A stretch of DNA of 32,671 nt from Bacteroidales bacterium UBA1176 (GTDB lineage Bacteria; Bacteroidota; Bacteroidia; Bacteroidales; WCHB1-69): assembly GCA_002311645.1 (NCBI GenBank), contig DBYW01000003.1:55897-88567 (forward strand). Direction: 5' to 3'. The notes beneath the pieces were generated by a model. It had not been told where the DNA came from and did no database searches. It saw nothing but the letters and a program-made list of their open reading frames with translations. The position numbers and the translations under genes were made by a program. This document shows positions 6,863-15,317 of the stretch, in pieces; positions within the stretch are counted from its first letter, which is position 1, and every line of letters begins with the position of its first letter.

Positions 6863-7965
6863 AAAGGATGTATCAACTGAAAAACCTGGCTTTTGTCGGA
6901 GCCTCCGTCCTTGTCGTATTAGCGGCACTGTCGGTGTTGTCGGTCTGCATCCCCTCTTTCCGCGCCTCCGTGCCTAAACAACAGTTGTACACCATCCGTC
7001 ACCAAGAGCTTCGCGACAACAACCCGTTATTCACGGACCTGTTCCTTCAAAGCATCCAGAAGAACAGCGGTTACCTAATCTTAGGCTCTTCGGAGAGCGA
7101 CTACCTCCCCACTGGCAACTACTCGGACTTCCTGAACGCAGACACCACCCTGCCCTTCTTTTCGGTCATGGCCGGTGCGGGCAAGACCTCAGCCTGCTAT
7201 TTCCCGCTCTTTCTCAGCAATGACAACGTGGAGAACCTCAAGGTGCTCTATTTCGTCAATCCCGCCTTTTGGTGCAACAAAAAAGCCCACAGCGGCGACA
7301 TCTACTTCCACCGCTACACCTCCTACACATGCTACCGCCGTGCCAACAGGCCCAAAGACGAAAAGCTCACCCAGTTGTTCAAGATCAACCTTCGCAACGC
7401 ACGTCCCGACGAGCGCATCGGCGATTTCTTCGAATATTACACTGACCGAATACGGCGCAAATATTACCAGGACCTCGCCTACCATTTGGATTCAACGAAG
7501 TTCTACAGCAAACTCACCTGGATAGTTCCCAAGAATCAGTTCGGGAGCCATATCGGCCATGACATCATCGACAGTGCCCAGCATGACTTCCAGTTCAACA
7601 TGTCGAAGTCATTCGACCGCAGCCTTTATCGCCTTTCCGTAGACACCAACGCCACTTATCGTTACGAAGAGCTACGCGCGACGATAGCCGTTTGCAAGGC
7701 TCGCCACATCGACATCACCTTCATAGTCGGCCCGTACAACCAAATCGCCATGCAGAACTCGACGCCCGACGAGGTGCAGCGTTTCGAGCGGGTCTGCCAC
7801 AACATCCGTCAGATTCTGGATCAGGAGAACATGCCCTATATCGACGCTACAGACCTTTCCGGCATGCAAGGCACCTTCAGCGACTGGCAACATCACTCCA
7901 GCTACGGAGCATATCTCATTTACAAAAAAATACGCGAATATGTTTTGGAGAAAGAGAATCTTTAG
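6859..7965 (+). CDS. DltD-like SGNH acyltransfer protein
   Basis: A 368-residue protein anchored by one N-terminal membrane helix (about residues 10-30), with the rest outside the inner membrane. YLILGSSESDYLPTGNYSDF (G76-S77-S78-E79) is the nucleophile motif of DltD, and DWQHH near the C terminus gives the DxxH pair (D342, H345), so a Ser-Asp-His triad is present. DltD works with DltB to place D-alanyl esters on teichoic acids; the relative here could acylate another envelope polymer. The start ATG at 6859 overlaps the MBOAT stop (ATGA). An open frame extends further upstream in this phase but is only the shadow of the MBOAT gene. The 3' end overlaps a 39-codon membrane microprotein. Confidence 0.85.
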   Translation: MKRMYQLKNLAFVGASVLVVLAALSVLSVCIPSFRASVPKQQLYTIRHQELRDNNPLFTDLFLQSIQKNSGYLILGSSESDYLPTGNYSDFLNADTTLPFFSVMAGAGKTSACYFPLFLSNDNVENLKVLYFVNPAFWCNKKAHSGDIYFHRYTSYTCYRRANRPKDEKLTQLFKINLRNARPDERIGDFFEYYTDRIRRKYYQDLAYHLDSTKFYSKLTWIVPKNQFGSHIGHDIIDSAQHDFQFNMSKSFDRSLYRLSVDTNATYRYEELRATIAVCKARHIDITFIVGPYNQIAMQNSTPDEVQRFERVCHNIRQILDQENMPYIDATDLSGMQGTFSDWQHHSSYGAYLIYKKIREYVLEKENL

Positions 7966-8059
7966 GGTACTGGCCTTCATAGTCATCTTCATCCTGACCT
8001 TGCTGCTGATGATGGTGCGCAGCGACGGCGACATCTCATGCCTGTACGCGGGGTTCTGA
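7940..8059 (+). CDS. 39-residue single-span membrane microprotein, DltX-like candidate
   Basis: The frame starts at ATG 7940, inside the last 26 bases of the dltD-like gene, and stops at 8059. The N terminus is basic (RKRIFR), a hydrophobic helix covers about residues 8-26, and the tail reads VRSDGDISCLYAGF. The positive-inside rule puts the N terminus in the cytoplasm and the C terminus outside, the topology known for DltX of Gram-positive dlt operons. DltX ends in a conserved F-x-Y-x-x-F motif whose Tyr is implicated in acyl transfer between DltB and DltD. Here C-L-Y-A-G-F keeps the Tyr four from the end and the terminal Phe, with Cys in place of the first Phe. Position, size and motif agree; no similarity search was possible. 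Confidence 0.6.
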   Translation: MFWRKRIFRVLAFIVIFILTLLLMMVRSDGDISCLYAGF

Positions 8060-8134
8060 ATTTTTCGTCCGAAAAAGGCTTCCGGGGAAGATGCGATTCG
8101 TCAACACGTCATGTCGCAATCCTCCTTCAGAGCA

Positions 8135-8896
8135 TCAATGCACACCCTTCTTCCGCCCGAAGTCAAAAGCAATATATCCTGCCACATAGCAGGGTTTGGC
8201 AGGATTGTGGGCCATCTGCTGGATGAAGGGGAATACCATATCGAATAACGCGCCGATCTCCAGAGCGCGGATGCGGTAGTCGTTTTTGGCAAACTCGAAG
8301 TTGAGGCCGGTTTTGGCATAAAAGCCCGGCCGCACGGTGGTCTGCAGGATGCCCGCGAAGAATCCGCCGCCGCCGATAACGTTGTTAAGATTGTGTTTTT
8401 CAGGGTCGTAGCGCACAATCTCGGAGAATCCCGTGTTATAGTTGAGCACCTCCACATAGTTGGGGATGCCGATGCCCAGAGAGATGCCGCCCGAGAAATT
8501 CCAGCTCACTTTAACACCGCCCCAGTAGGGCTTTTGATGCAGCGTGCGCTGGTAACCATAGCCTCCATGTGCAAAAAACAGCGTGTACAACTGCCCATAG
8601 CGGCAAGGGCGCACCCCTTCGTAAAGCACATTGATGGAACGCACCGACTTGGGATGCTGGTTATAAAGGAGCTCTATCTCCCAATAATGTTTGTTAAGGA
8701 TGTCTGGTGTGCGTCCATGCTGGAATCCGACACCAAAACCGCTGGTGTGAGCCATCAGCTCGATGTCCCATTCCTTGAGGGTGACGTCATGGTAAAACTC
8801 GCCCACCTCCTGCGCGTCCAGACGCAGGACAAGACATAACAAGGCGCACAACAAGGCGACTGTTATCCACGTCCGAGATGGGAAAGCCCGACCCAT
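8135..8896 (-). CDS. predicted outer-membrane/periplasmic protein of unknown function
   Basis: A 253-residue protein with an N-terminal signal peptide (hydrophobic stretch ITVALLCALLCLVLRLDAQ, cleavage near DAQ/E). The rest is rich in alternating aromatic and glycine strands (GVGFQHGRT, YWEIELLYN, GGVKVSWNFSGGISLGIG, PGFYAKTGLNFEFA) and ends in VAGYIAFDFGRKKGVH, a composition expected for an eight- to ten-stranded outer-membrane barrel. I do not recognise a named family. The start at 8896 lies 9 bases after the stop of a small lipoprotein gene, so the two form an operon. Its 3' end faces the dltB-dltD-microprotein unit. Confidence 0.7.
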   Translation of the reverse strand: MGRAFPSRTWITVALLCALLCLVLRLDAQEVGEFYHDVTLKEWDIELMAHTSGFGVGFQHGRTPDILNKHYWEIELLYNQHPKSVRSINVLYEGVRPCRYGQLYTLFFAHGGYGYQRTLHQKPYWGGVKVSWNFSGGISLGIGIPNYVEVLNYNTGFSEIVRYDPEKHNLNNVIGGGGFFAGILQTTVRPGFYAKTGLNFEFAKNDYRIRALEIGALFDMVFPFIQQMAHNPAKPCYVAGYIAFDFGRKKGVH

Positions 8897-8905
8897 GGGG
8901 TCACT

Positions 8906-9043
8906 CTACTCTGCCTGCTCGACCGCCGTCGAGGGATAGCACTGATAGTGACCGTAGGCAGCGCACCCCCTTTGGGTGTCGCACGCAGCGAAAATGGCTA
9001 TGGCGAATAAAAACAAGAAAGCCAACACAATATTCTTTTTCAT
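8906..9043 (-). CDS. 45-residue predicted lipoprotein
   Basis: The ATG at 9043 opens a frame of 45 residues with a lipoprotein signal: MKKNIVLAFLFLFAIAIFAA followed by the lipobox Cys (C21). The mature part is only about 25 residues (starting CDTQRGCAAYGHYQCYPSTA) and has two more cysteines. After lipid attachment it would sit in the periplasm or outer membrane. A -7 box (TACTTTTG) lies 31 bases upstream, and the outer-membrane-like gene starts 9 bases downstream. The combination of signal, promoter and operon position supports a real gene; small entericidin-like lipoproteins have this layout, but I see no specific similarity. Confidence 0.6.
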   Translation of the reverse strand: MKKNIVLAFLFLFAIAIFAACDTQRGCAAYGHYQCYPSTAVEQAE

Positions 9044-9059
9044 TTTCGTTTATTTTTAT

Positions 9060-9067
9060 TATTTTTG
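9060..9067 (+). promoter_or_regulatory. -7 box candidate for the POTRA-barrel gene
   Basis: TATTTTTG, 63 bases before the proposed TTG start at 9130. It faces the opposing -7 box at 9074-9081, so the two promoters would overlap; one may be accidental. Confidence 0.45.
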
Positions 9068-9073
9068 AACTTG

Positions 9074-9081
9074 CAAAAGTA
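9074..9081 (-). promoter_or_regulatory. -7 box candidate for the small lipoprotein operon
   Basis: TACTTTTG on the minus strand, 30 bases before the ATG at 9043. No strong -33 element. Confidence 0.5.
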
Positions 9082-9129
9082 CTTAAAAAAAACAATAACG
9101 CACATTTTCGGGATTTATTTTACAAGATA

Positions 9130-10596
9130 TTGAAATACAAGGTCTTGAGCATATTATTTTTTGGAGTGTTCCTGTCCACGGCCCTCTGGGCGCAGCGGAA
9201 TCCCCCGAAAATTCCCGCAGAAATCGACATGGCAGACTATCCCCGTCTTGCCTCGGAGCTGCTCAACTACTTTGAGAGCCACGGTTATCCCTTCGCGTCC
9301 GTCACCTTGCAGAGCACAGCTCCCGACAGCGGCGATTTCACCCCCCGCATCGTCATCGACACCAATATTTTCGTCACCTTCGACTCCATCGTGGTCAAAG
9401 GCGACGTAAAACTGGCGAAGGGGTTCCTCTATCCCTATTTAGGCCTCAAGCGCGGGCGTCCCTACGACGAGCGCCAGATGCGGCAAGTCGCCGCCAAGCT
9501 GCAGGAGCTGCCCTTTGCCAGCTATCTCCAAGACCCCGGCGTGGTGTTCGTCAAGGACAAAGCCTATCTCTATGTATTCCTCGACAAGCGCCAGACCAGC
9601 CGTTTCGACGGCTATCTCGGCATCGTGCCCGTCAATGAGCGCACCGGGAAGGTGGCCATCAGCGGGCAACTCGACCTTGCACTCAACAACCTGTTTCACG
9701 TGGGGGAGAGTTTTCTGATCAACTGGAGCAGCAGCGAACGATATTCCCAGAAACTTGACATCGCCGTGCGTTTCCCCTACCTGTTCCGCACACGTTTCGG
9801 CATCGAGGGCACTTTCCAGCTTGACAAGCAGGACACCTCCTATCTGACCACGGACTTTCACGTCGGCGTGCCGTACACATTCGTCAGCAACAGCTACATC
9901 ACGCCCTACTTCAACCTCGCCAGCTCGCATGTGCTCAACCCCGACCTCATCGGCTCGAGCGGCGACACAACCTACATCGACTATCGCAAAACCCTCTACG
10001 GGCTGCGGTTGCGCTTTCGAAAGCTGGACTACCTATACAACCCACGGCGCGGTGTGGACGTGGGCTTGGACCTGTCCGCGGGGCGCCGCGTCATCCGCGT
10101 CAACCGCCACGTGGACCCCGAATATTACGACGACATGCCCATGCAGCGCAATTCCTACCGCATCGCCGGTGAAGTGCGGGGATACATCCCTTTAGGGCCC
10201 CGCAAACGCTGGGTGATAGCTCCCCGGACGCAGGCCGGATCGCTTCTGAGCGGCCCGCACTACGAGAACGAACTGCTCAAAATAGCGGGGCCCGGCATGA
10301 TCAGAGGCTTCAACCCCAACGACTTGCAAGCCACAACCTACTGGATATACTCACTCGAAGTGCGCTATCTTTTCGCCAAGAGATCCTACGCCCACGTCTT
10401 TTTCGACGGCGGCATCTACGAGCAGCAACTGGTGGGAAGATACCGGCATGACACGCCTTTTGGCTTCGGCGCAGGCGTGAACCTTGCCGTCCGTTCCGGC
10501 ACCTTCTACCTCGAATATGCATTGGGGCGACAGATGAAGAACCCCATCTCTTTCAAGCGGGGTCTCATCCATTTCGGCGTGAAAGTGGACTTCTGA
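9130..10596 (+). CDS. BamA/TamA-like outer-membrane protein (POTRA plus D15-type barrel)
   Basis: About 488 residues. The proposed TTG start gives a clean signal peptide (MKYKVLSILFFGVFLSTALWAQ); the only in-frame ATG lies 252 bases upstream, inside the divergent lipoprotein operon and before the promoter, and is rejected. Residues about 30-170 hold one or two POTRA-like repeats (FVTFDSIVVKGDVKLAKGFL, then GLKRGRPYDERQMRQVAAKL). The rest is a surface-antigen (D15) barrel with GPGMIRGFNPNDLQ, which resembles the VRGF loop motif of Omp85 proteins, and a C-terminal strand GLIHFGVKVDF ending in Phe. It is too short for BamA itself (four to five POTRA domains), so a TamA-like or accessory Omp85 protein is more likely. 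Confidence 0.8.
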   Translation: MKYKVLSILFFGVFLSTALWAQRNPPKIPAEIDMADYPRLASELLNYFESHGYPFASVTLQSTAPDSGDFTPRIVIDTNIFVTFDSIVVKGDVKLAKGFLYPYLGLKRGRPYDERQMRQVAAKLQELPFASYLQDPGVVFVKDKAYLYVFLDKRQTSRFDGYLGIVPVNERTGKVAISGQLDLALNNLFHVGESFLINWSSSERYSQKLDIAVRFPYLFRTRFGIEGTFQLDKQDTSYLTTDFHVGVPYTFVSNSYITPYFNLASSHVLNPDLIGSSGDTTYIDYRKTLYGLRLRFRKLDYLYNPRRGVDVGLDLSAGRRVIRVNRHVDPEYYDDMPMQRNSYRIAGEVRGYIPLGPRKRWVIAPRTQAGSLLSGPHYENELLKIAGPGMIRGFNPNDLQATTYWIYSLEVRYLFAKRSYAHVFFDGGIYEQQLVGRYRHDTPFGFGAGVNLAVRSGTFYLEYALGRQMKNPISFKRGLIHFGVKVDF

Positions 10597-10604
10597 GCAA
10601 AAAA

Positions 10605-11234
10605 TCAGAGATCGAAGGTGACAGACTCGTGGATGCCCAGTTCCTTTGCGATACCGCGCAGCACCTTATCGATTTTGTCCTTCACAAACTCTTCCGACTC
10701 GATGACATGCAAGTTGGGATGCACCTCCCATGCTCGGATGAGGTTGTCGTCCACAGCGATAGCCTCGGCAAGGCTCTCCTCCATCCGGGCGGAATTGTTG
10801 CTAAGGGTATAGCTGTTCGGAGCTCCTTTGGCACTCGTGCTAAGATGGAACACCGCCTTGTAACGAGCCAGCAACTCCTCTTCCGTATGACCGGTCTCCC
10901 GCAGCAACCGCTGCCAGTCCTCGGAATTCATATAGGCGGAGATATCCATTGCCCCGCGGTCGTTGATAATCAATGCGGGCTTACCCGTGGCCTCCGCGAT
11001 GCGATAGAAGGACTCCTCCATTTGCAACAAAAACAGCATCATGTTCTTGTGGATTTCGTAGTAGAGGCCAGGGTCTTTCGTAAGGAAATCGGCTCCTGCC
11101 TTGATAAAGAGGGTGGCAGCCTCGGGAAGCGTGAACACGGCATATCCAAGCTTGGAGAAGACCTCTTCTATGCGCTCGTTGGTGGTGGTTTTTCCGGCAC
11201 ATGGCCCGCCAGTAAGGACAATCTTGGTAATCAT
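10605..11234 (-). CDS. AAA/P-loop ATP-binding protein
   Basis: A 209-residue protein with a Walker A motif GGPCAGKTTT (residues 9-18), a conserved INDRGAMDISAYM segment (Walker B-like region) and a lid-like helical region. It resembles the AAA_28 family, which includes nucleotide-kinase-like proteins of unknown substrate. The ATG at 11234 starts directly before the first strand (MITKIVLTGG); the longer frame upstream would add 30 unrelated residues. It converges on the POTRA-barrel gene with only 8 bases between the stops and no hairpin. Its promoter is at 11333-11361, giving a leader of about 90 bases. Confidence 0.8.
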   Translation of the reverse strand: MITKIVLTGGPCAGKTTTNERIEEVFSKLGYAVFTLPEAATLFIKAGADFLTKDPGLYYEIHKNMMLFLLQMEESFYRIAEATGKPALIINDRGAMDISAYMNSEDWQRLLRETGHTEEELLARYKAVFHLSTSAKGAPNSYTLSNNSARMEESLAEAIAVDDNLIRAWEVHPNLHVIESEEFVKDKIDKVLRGIAKELGIHESVTFDL

Positions 11235-11332
11235 GGGCGCTTGGGTTTGTAATTGGGAATTTGAAATAGCGTGAATTATAAGAAAACGACAGGTGGATGA
11301 ACAGCCTTTATATCGGCACTGCATTCAGGGCG

Positions 11333-11361
11333 CAAAAATAGAAATTAAATGATTATGCAAA
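11333..11361 (-). promoter_or_regulatory. promoter for the AAA protein gene
   Basis: On the minus strand TTTG (11358-11361), a 17-base spacer, then TATTTTTG (11333-11340). The spacer is a little shorter than the usual 19. Confidence 0.5.
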
Positions 11362-11416
11362 TGAGGCAATTCGTCATAAAAAAGATTTTCCATTCCGATA
11401 CTTAAAAAAATTAATG

Positions 11417-11424
11417 TACATTTG
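11417..11424 (+). promoter_or_regulatory. -7 box for the TonB-receptor operon
   Basis: TACATTTG, 33 bases before the ATG at 11457. Confidence 0.6.
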
Positions 11425-11456
11425 CAGACTTTTTCACGAACGTAAAACCACCCAAT

Positions 11457-14003
11457 ATGAAAAAAGTTCTACTTTGTCTCTTCGCACTTTTATTTATCTG
11501 TAGTACAGCATATTCACAAGATAATGGAAAGACACGGGAGAAAAAAAAGAAACAGACGACCACCGACACGACATCACGCGCGGGCGTGGATGGCGAGACA
11601 TACTCCGACGTCGGCGAGGAGCAGGACGACGAAAGCGATGCCGGCAACTACGTGCCCGGCCTGTTGCATTCCTCGCAGGACGTGTACACCAACAACACCT
11701 CCTACACCTTCAGCATCGCCTATTTCCGCAACCGCGGCTTGGACAACAAGTACCAGAACGTGTGCTGGAACGGTTTTTCGGCAAACAGTTTGGTGACGGG
11801 GCGTGCCACCTACTCGCAGTGGGGCGGCCTCAACCACATTTTCCGCTATCCGGAGGCGCTGAACAACCTCGATGCACCGACGTTCCTGTTGGGCAACGCG
11901 GGCGGGGCCACCAGCTACAACCTGCGTGCCAGCAACTTCCGCCGGCAAATACGGGCCTCCTACTCACTGACCAACCGCACCTACAGCAACCGTTTCATCG
12001 TGACCGGCGCCACGGGTGTCACCAAGAAGGGCTGGTCCTTCGTCGGCTCACTCTCCGCCCGTTTCGGCAACAACCTTGCATACGTGGAGGGCACTACCTA
12101 CAACAGCTTCGGTGGTTTCTTCGCGGCGGAGAAGAAACTCAACTCCGAAAACTGGCTCAATCTCGCCGCCTTCGCCTCCTACACCTCGCGCGGCATGCAG
12201 TCCAACTCCGTACAGGAGGCCTACGACCTGCTCAACGACCACTACTACAACGCCAACTGGGGTTGGTATCAGGGCAAGCAGCGCAATGCCCGCGTGCGCA
12301 CGGTCTGCGAGCCTGTCATCCTGCTCACCCACACCTACGCCCCCAAAAGCAACAAAATCAACATAGGCACCACCCTCGCCGCCACCTTCGGGCGCAACAA
12401 CACAACATCCCTGAACTGGTACGATGTGCCCGACCCGCGCCCCGACTACTACCGCTATCTGCCCTCCTACCAAATCGACAATGGCGACACCTCCGGCTTT
12501 TACAACGAAATACTCAACTACTGGACCTCCAACGACCAGTCATACACCCAGATCAACTGGGACAAGCTCTATGAGGTCAACCAACTTGCCGCTGAACAGG
12601 GCAAACGTGCCCAATACATGATAGAGAACCGCATCTACGACCACGTGCAGTTTGGCGGCAGCACAAACCTCAATGCAGACCTCACGGATCATATCAAGTT
12701 GACCGCCGGTCTCGACATTCGCGGCATGAGACAACGTAATTACAAGACCATCAACGACCTATTGGGCGGCAGCTATTGGCTCGACGTGGACAAATACTCC
12801 GAAGGCGACTTCCCCGACGACTACAACGTCCAATACAACGACCTCAACCACATGAACGACACCCTCGGCGTGGGCGACGCGTTCGGTTACGACTATGACT
12901 ACCACATCTACACACAACGACTCTGGGCTTCCCTTTTGTTCACCTACAACCATGTGGATTTCCACATTGGCGGGGGAATCGGCGGCACTGAATTCTGGCG
13001 TACCGGCCACATGAAGAACGGTCGGTGGCAGGATGAGTCCTACGGAAACTCCGAGAAACGCAACTTCCTTGACGCCGCCGTGAAAGCAGGTGTCACCTAC
13101 AAGATCAATGGCCGCAACTACCTTGTGCTCAACGGACTCGTACAAAGACAAGCACCCAGTGTTCTCAACGCCTTCGTGGCCCCGCGTATCCGCAACAAAT
13201 ATGCCGACAACCTCACCCCCGAGAAACTCTATTCTGGAGAGCTCTCATACATCCTCAAATATCCCGCCATCAAGCTGCGCGCCACGGCCTACTTCATCCA
13301 AATCATGGATGCCACGCGTCTCATCAGCTTCTATCACGACGATTACGCCAGCATGGTCAACTACTCCATCTCGGGGATTGACCAACGCCACATCGGCGTG
13401 GAACTCGGTGCCGAAATCAAGCTCGGCAGCATGTTCTCTCTCATTCTGGCGGGCAACTACGGCGACTATCGCTACACCGACCAGGCCGACGGCATCATGA
13501 ACGCCGAGAATGGCGTTGACATGCAGGGCGAAACGGTTGACCGCACCATCTACTGGAAGAACTTCCATGTCTCCGGCACCCCGCAGGTGGCCGCCACCGC
13601 CGGGCTCAAGTTCAACCACAACTATTGGTGGGTCAACATCAACGCCAACTACTTCGACAAGATCTACTGCGACCTCAACCCCGAGCGTAGAACCACTACC
13701 GCAACGGGCTCGCTCTACTATACAGACCCCGAGCTCTATCACCAGATTGCCGACCAAACCCGTCTGAAAGGGCAGTTCACCCTCGACGTCTCCGTCAGCA
13801 AGTCGTGGCGCATCAAGAGCGGCTACCTCCTCGGCTTCAACGCCAGCGTCACCAACCTGCTCAACAACAAGAACCTTGTGACCACTGCTTGGGAACAATA
13901 CCGCTTTGACTTCACCGGCTACAATGTCAACAAGTTTGGCAACAAGTACTACTACGCTTTCGGAACCACCTTCTACCTTGGCATCAATTTCACCTTCAAC
14001 TAA
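11457..14003 (+). CDS. TonB-dependent outer-membrane receptor
   Basis: An 848-residue outer-membrane protein with a Sec signal (MKKVLLCLFALLFICSTAYSQ), a charged linker rich in Lys, Thr, Asp and Glu (residues 22-65), a plug-like segment (VPGLLHSSQDVYTNN, then FRNRGLDNKYQNVCWNGF, and WGGLNHIFR) and a long barrel of alternating aromatic strands with a C-terminal FYLGINFTFN. It lacks the N-terminal carboxypeptidase-like domain common in SusC-type transporters, and no SusD is adjacent. Two DUF5689 lipoproteins follow 45 bases downstream, probably forming its surface partner proteins. The substrate cannot be deduced. Confidence 0.85.
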   Translation: MKKVLLCLFALLFICSTAYSQDNGKTREKKKKQTTTDTTSRAGVDGETYSDVGEEQDDESDAGNYVPGLLHSSQDVYTNNTSYTFSIAYFRNRGLDNKYQNVCWNGFSANSLVTGRATYSQWGGLNHIFRYPEALNNLDAPTFLLGNAGGATSYNLRASNFRRQIRASYSLTNRTYSNRFIVTGATGVTKKGWSFVGSLSARFGNNLAYVEGTTYNSFGGFFAAEKKLNSENWLNLAAFASYTSRGMQSNSVQEAYDLLNDHYYNANWGWYQGKQRNARVRTVCEPVILLTHTYAPKSNKINIGTTLAATFGRNNTTSLNWYDVPDPRPDYYRYLPSYQIDNGDTSGFYNEILNYWTSNDQSYTQINWDKLYEVNQLAAEQGKRAQYMIENRIYDHVQFGGSTNLNADLTDHIKLTAGLDIRGMRQRNYKTINDLLGGSYWLDVDKYSEGDFPDDYNVQYNDLNHMNDTLGVGDAFGYDYDYHIYTQRLWASLLFTYNHVDFHIGGGIGGTEFWRTGHMKNGRWQDESYGNSEKRNFLDAAVKAGVTYKINGRNYLVLNGLVQRQAPSVLNAFVAPRIRNKYADNLTPEKLYSGELSYILKYPAIKLRATAYFIQIMDATRLISFYHDDYASMVNYSISGIDQRHIGVELGAEIKLGSMFSLILAGNYGDYRYTDQADGIMNAENGVDMQGETVDRTIYWKNFHVSGTPQVAATAGLKFNHNYWWVNINANYFDKIYCDLNPERRTTTATGSLYYTDPELYHQIADQTRLKGQFTLDVSVSKSWRIKSGYLLGFNASVTNLLNNKNLVTTAWEQYRFDFTGYNVNKFGNKYYYAFGTTFYLGINFTFN

Positions 14004-14048
14004 TAGGGCAAGTACATTCGTAACATCTTTAACAGAAAAAACAATACA

Positions 14049-15302
14049 ATGAAAATATTTAAACACACACTTTGGATTTTGGCCGTCGTGCTTTTCGCAT
14101 CCTGCGATCTGACCCCCGATGTCGCTCCCGTGCCGCACGCTGATTTGAAAGCCAACACGACCATCGCGGAGCTGCTTGCCATGCATGAGATTGGTTCCTT
14201 GGATTCGTACATCCACATTCCGGACACCAGCGACATCATCATCACGGGCATCGTCACCACCTCGGACAAGCACGGCAACTGCTACAAATACATCAACATC
14301 GAGGACGGGACTGGCGGCATCCAGATCAAGATCAACAACACCGCCCTGTACAACAAGTTCAAAGTGGGCCAGCGCATCTATGTCAAGTGCAGCGGTCTTG
14401 ACTTGGGCGACTACCGCAAGCTGCCACAGTTGGGCATATGGGCTAACGATGCCATGCAGGCCATTCCTTCCGGGAAAATCAGCAATTACTTTTTCTGCGA
14501 TGGTGTACCCCAGCCTTTCGAGCCGCAAATCGTGCTGACCTCCGTTCCCAACGCCAATAACATCCCCGACAGCTGGTACAACCGTCTGGTGAAATTAGAG
14601 ACTTGCCACTTCGTGGAGGGCGGCATGGCCACCTATTGCGCACCCAACACCGCCACCAGCCGTGACATTGAGATGATTGACGGCACCACCATCACCATGC
14701 GCACCTCCAACTACGCCGACTTCATCAACGAGATGCTCCCTACCGGCTCCGGCACCGTGATCGGCATTCTCACACGCTACAACAACACTGTCCAAATCGT
14801 GATCCGTGACCTTAACGATGTCATGGACTTCGTCACGCCGCCACACACCGAGGATGTCTTCACGGTGAACTACAGCACCGCCTTCAACGACGGCTGGCAG
14901 CGCATCACCTCCGGCAGCGAGTGGTCCGTGCTGGCCAACACCAGCTTCACGGGATTCTTCATCAATTCCAACAACGGCTCCTCCGACAGCTGGCTCATAT
15001 CGCCAACCATCGACCTCACCGATGCGGAATCCCCCGAGATCCACTTCGACCACCGCATAGCGGGAACAGGCGGCAGCACTGGCATGACATTGTATTACAC
15101 CAACAATTACACGGGCGATCCCACCTCGACCAGTTGGACGGAGCTTCCAGTCTACGGCTTCAACAGCAGCAATCTCACCTCCTGCATCTGTGACCTGCAA
15201 GACTGCCAGCTCACACCCAACTTCCGCATCGCGTTCCGCTACAACGGCTCCAACAGCTCTTGGTACATAACAAACCTTCACATTTCCGCCATTGTCTACT
15301 AA
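14049..15302 (+). CDS. DUF5689 lipoprotein with C-terminal jelly-roll-like domain, copy 1
   Basis: A 417-residue lipoprotein (lipobox LFAS-C, Cys at about residue 19). Residues about 35-260 form the DUF5689 OB-fold-like domain, with IITGIVTTSDKHGNCYKYIN, a DGTGGIQIKI strand and VGQRIYVKCSGLDLGDY. The C-terminal 140 residues contain DSWLISPTIDLTDAESPEI and resemble the cleaved-adhesin/choice-of-anchor J jelly roll, a likely ligand-binding module. It lies in an operon between the TonB receptor and its own paralogue, with only 15 bases to the next gene. It is probably exposed on the outer membrane beside the receptor. Confidence 0.82.
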   Translation: MKIFKHTLWILAVVLFASCDLTPDVAPVPHADLKANTTIAELLAMHEIGSLDSYIHIPDTSDIIITGIVTTSDKHGNCYKYINIEDGTGGIQIKINNTALYNKFKVGQRIYVKCSGLDLGDYRKLPQLGIWANDAMQAIPSGKISNYFFCDGVPQPFEPQIVLTSVPNANNIPDSWYNRLVKLETCHFVEGGMATYCAPNTATSRDIEMIDGTTITMRTSNYADFINEMLPTGSGTVIGILTRYNNTVQIVIRDLNDVMDFVTPPHTEDVFTVNYSTAFNDGWQRITSGSEWSVLANTSFTGFFINSNNGSSDSWLISPTIDLTDAESPEIHFDHRIAGTGGSTGMTLYYTNNYTGDPTSTSWTELPVYGFNSSNLTSCICDLQDCQLTPNFRIAFRYNGSNSSWYITNLHISAIVY

Positions 15303-15317
15303 AACATCAACGAGACT

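Noticed and set aside
8878..9129. Upstream extension of the POTRA-barrel protein to the ATG at 8878
   Set aside because: It would begin inside the divergent outer-membrane gene and run antisense through the small lipoprotein gene, upstream of the likely promoter, and would bury the signal peptide.
13245..14528. 427-codon minus-strand frame opposite the TonB receptor and first DUF5689 gene
   Set aside because: It crosses two well-supported genes and the gap between them, and has the Val/Asp/Gly-rich composition of an antisense shadow.
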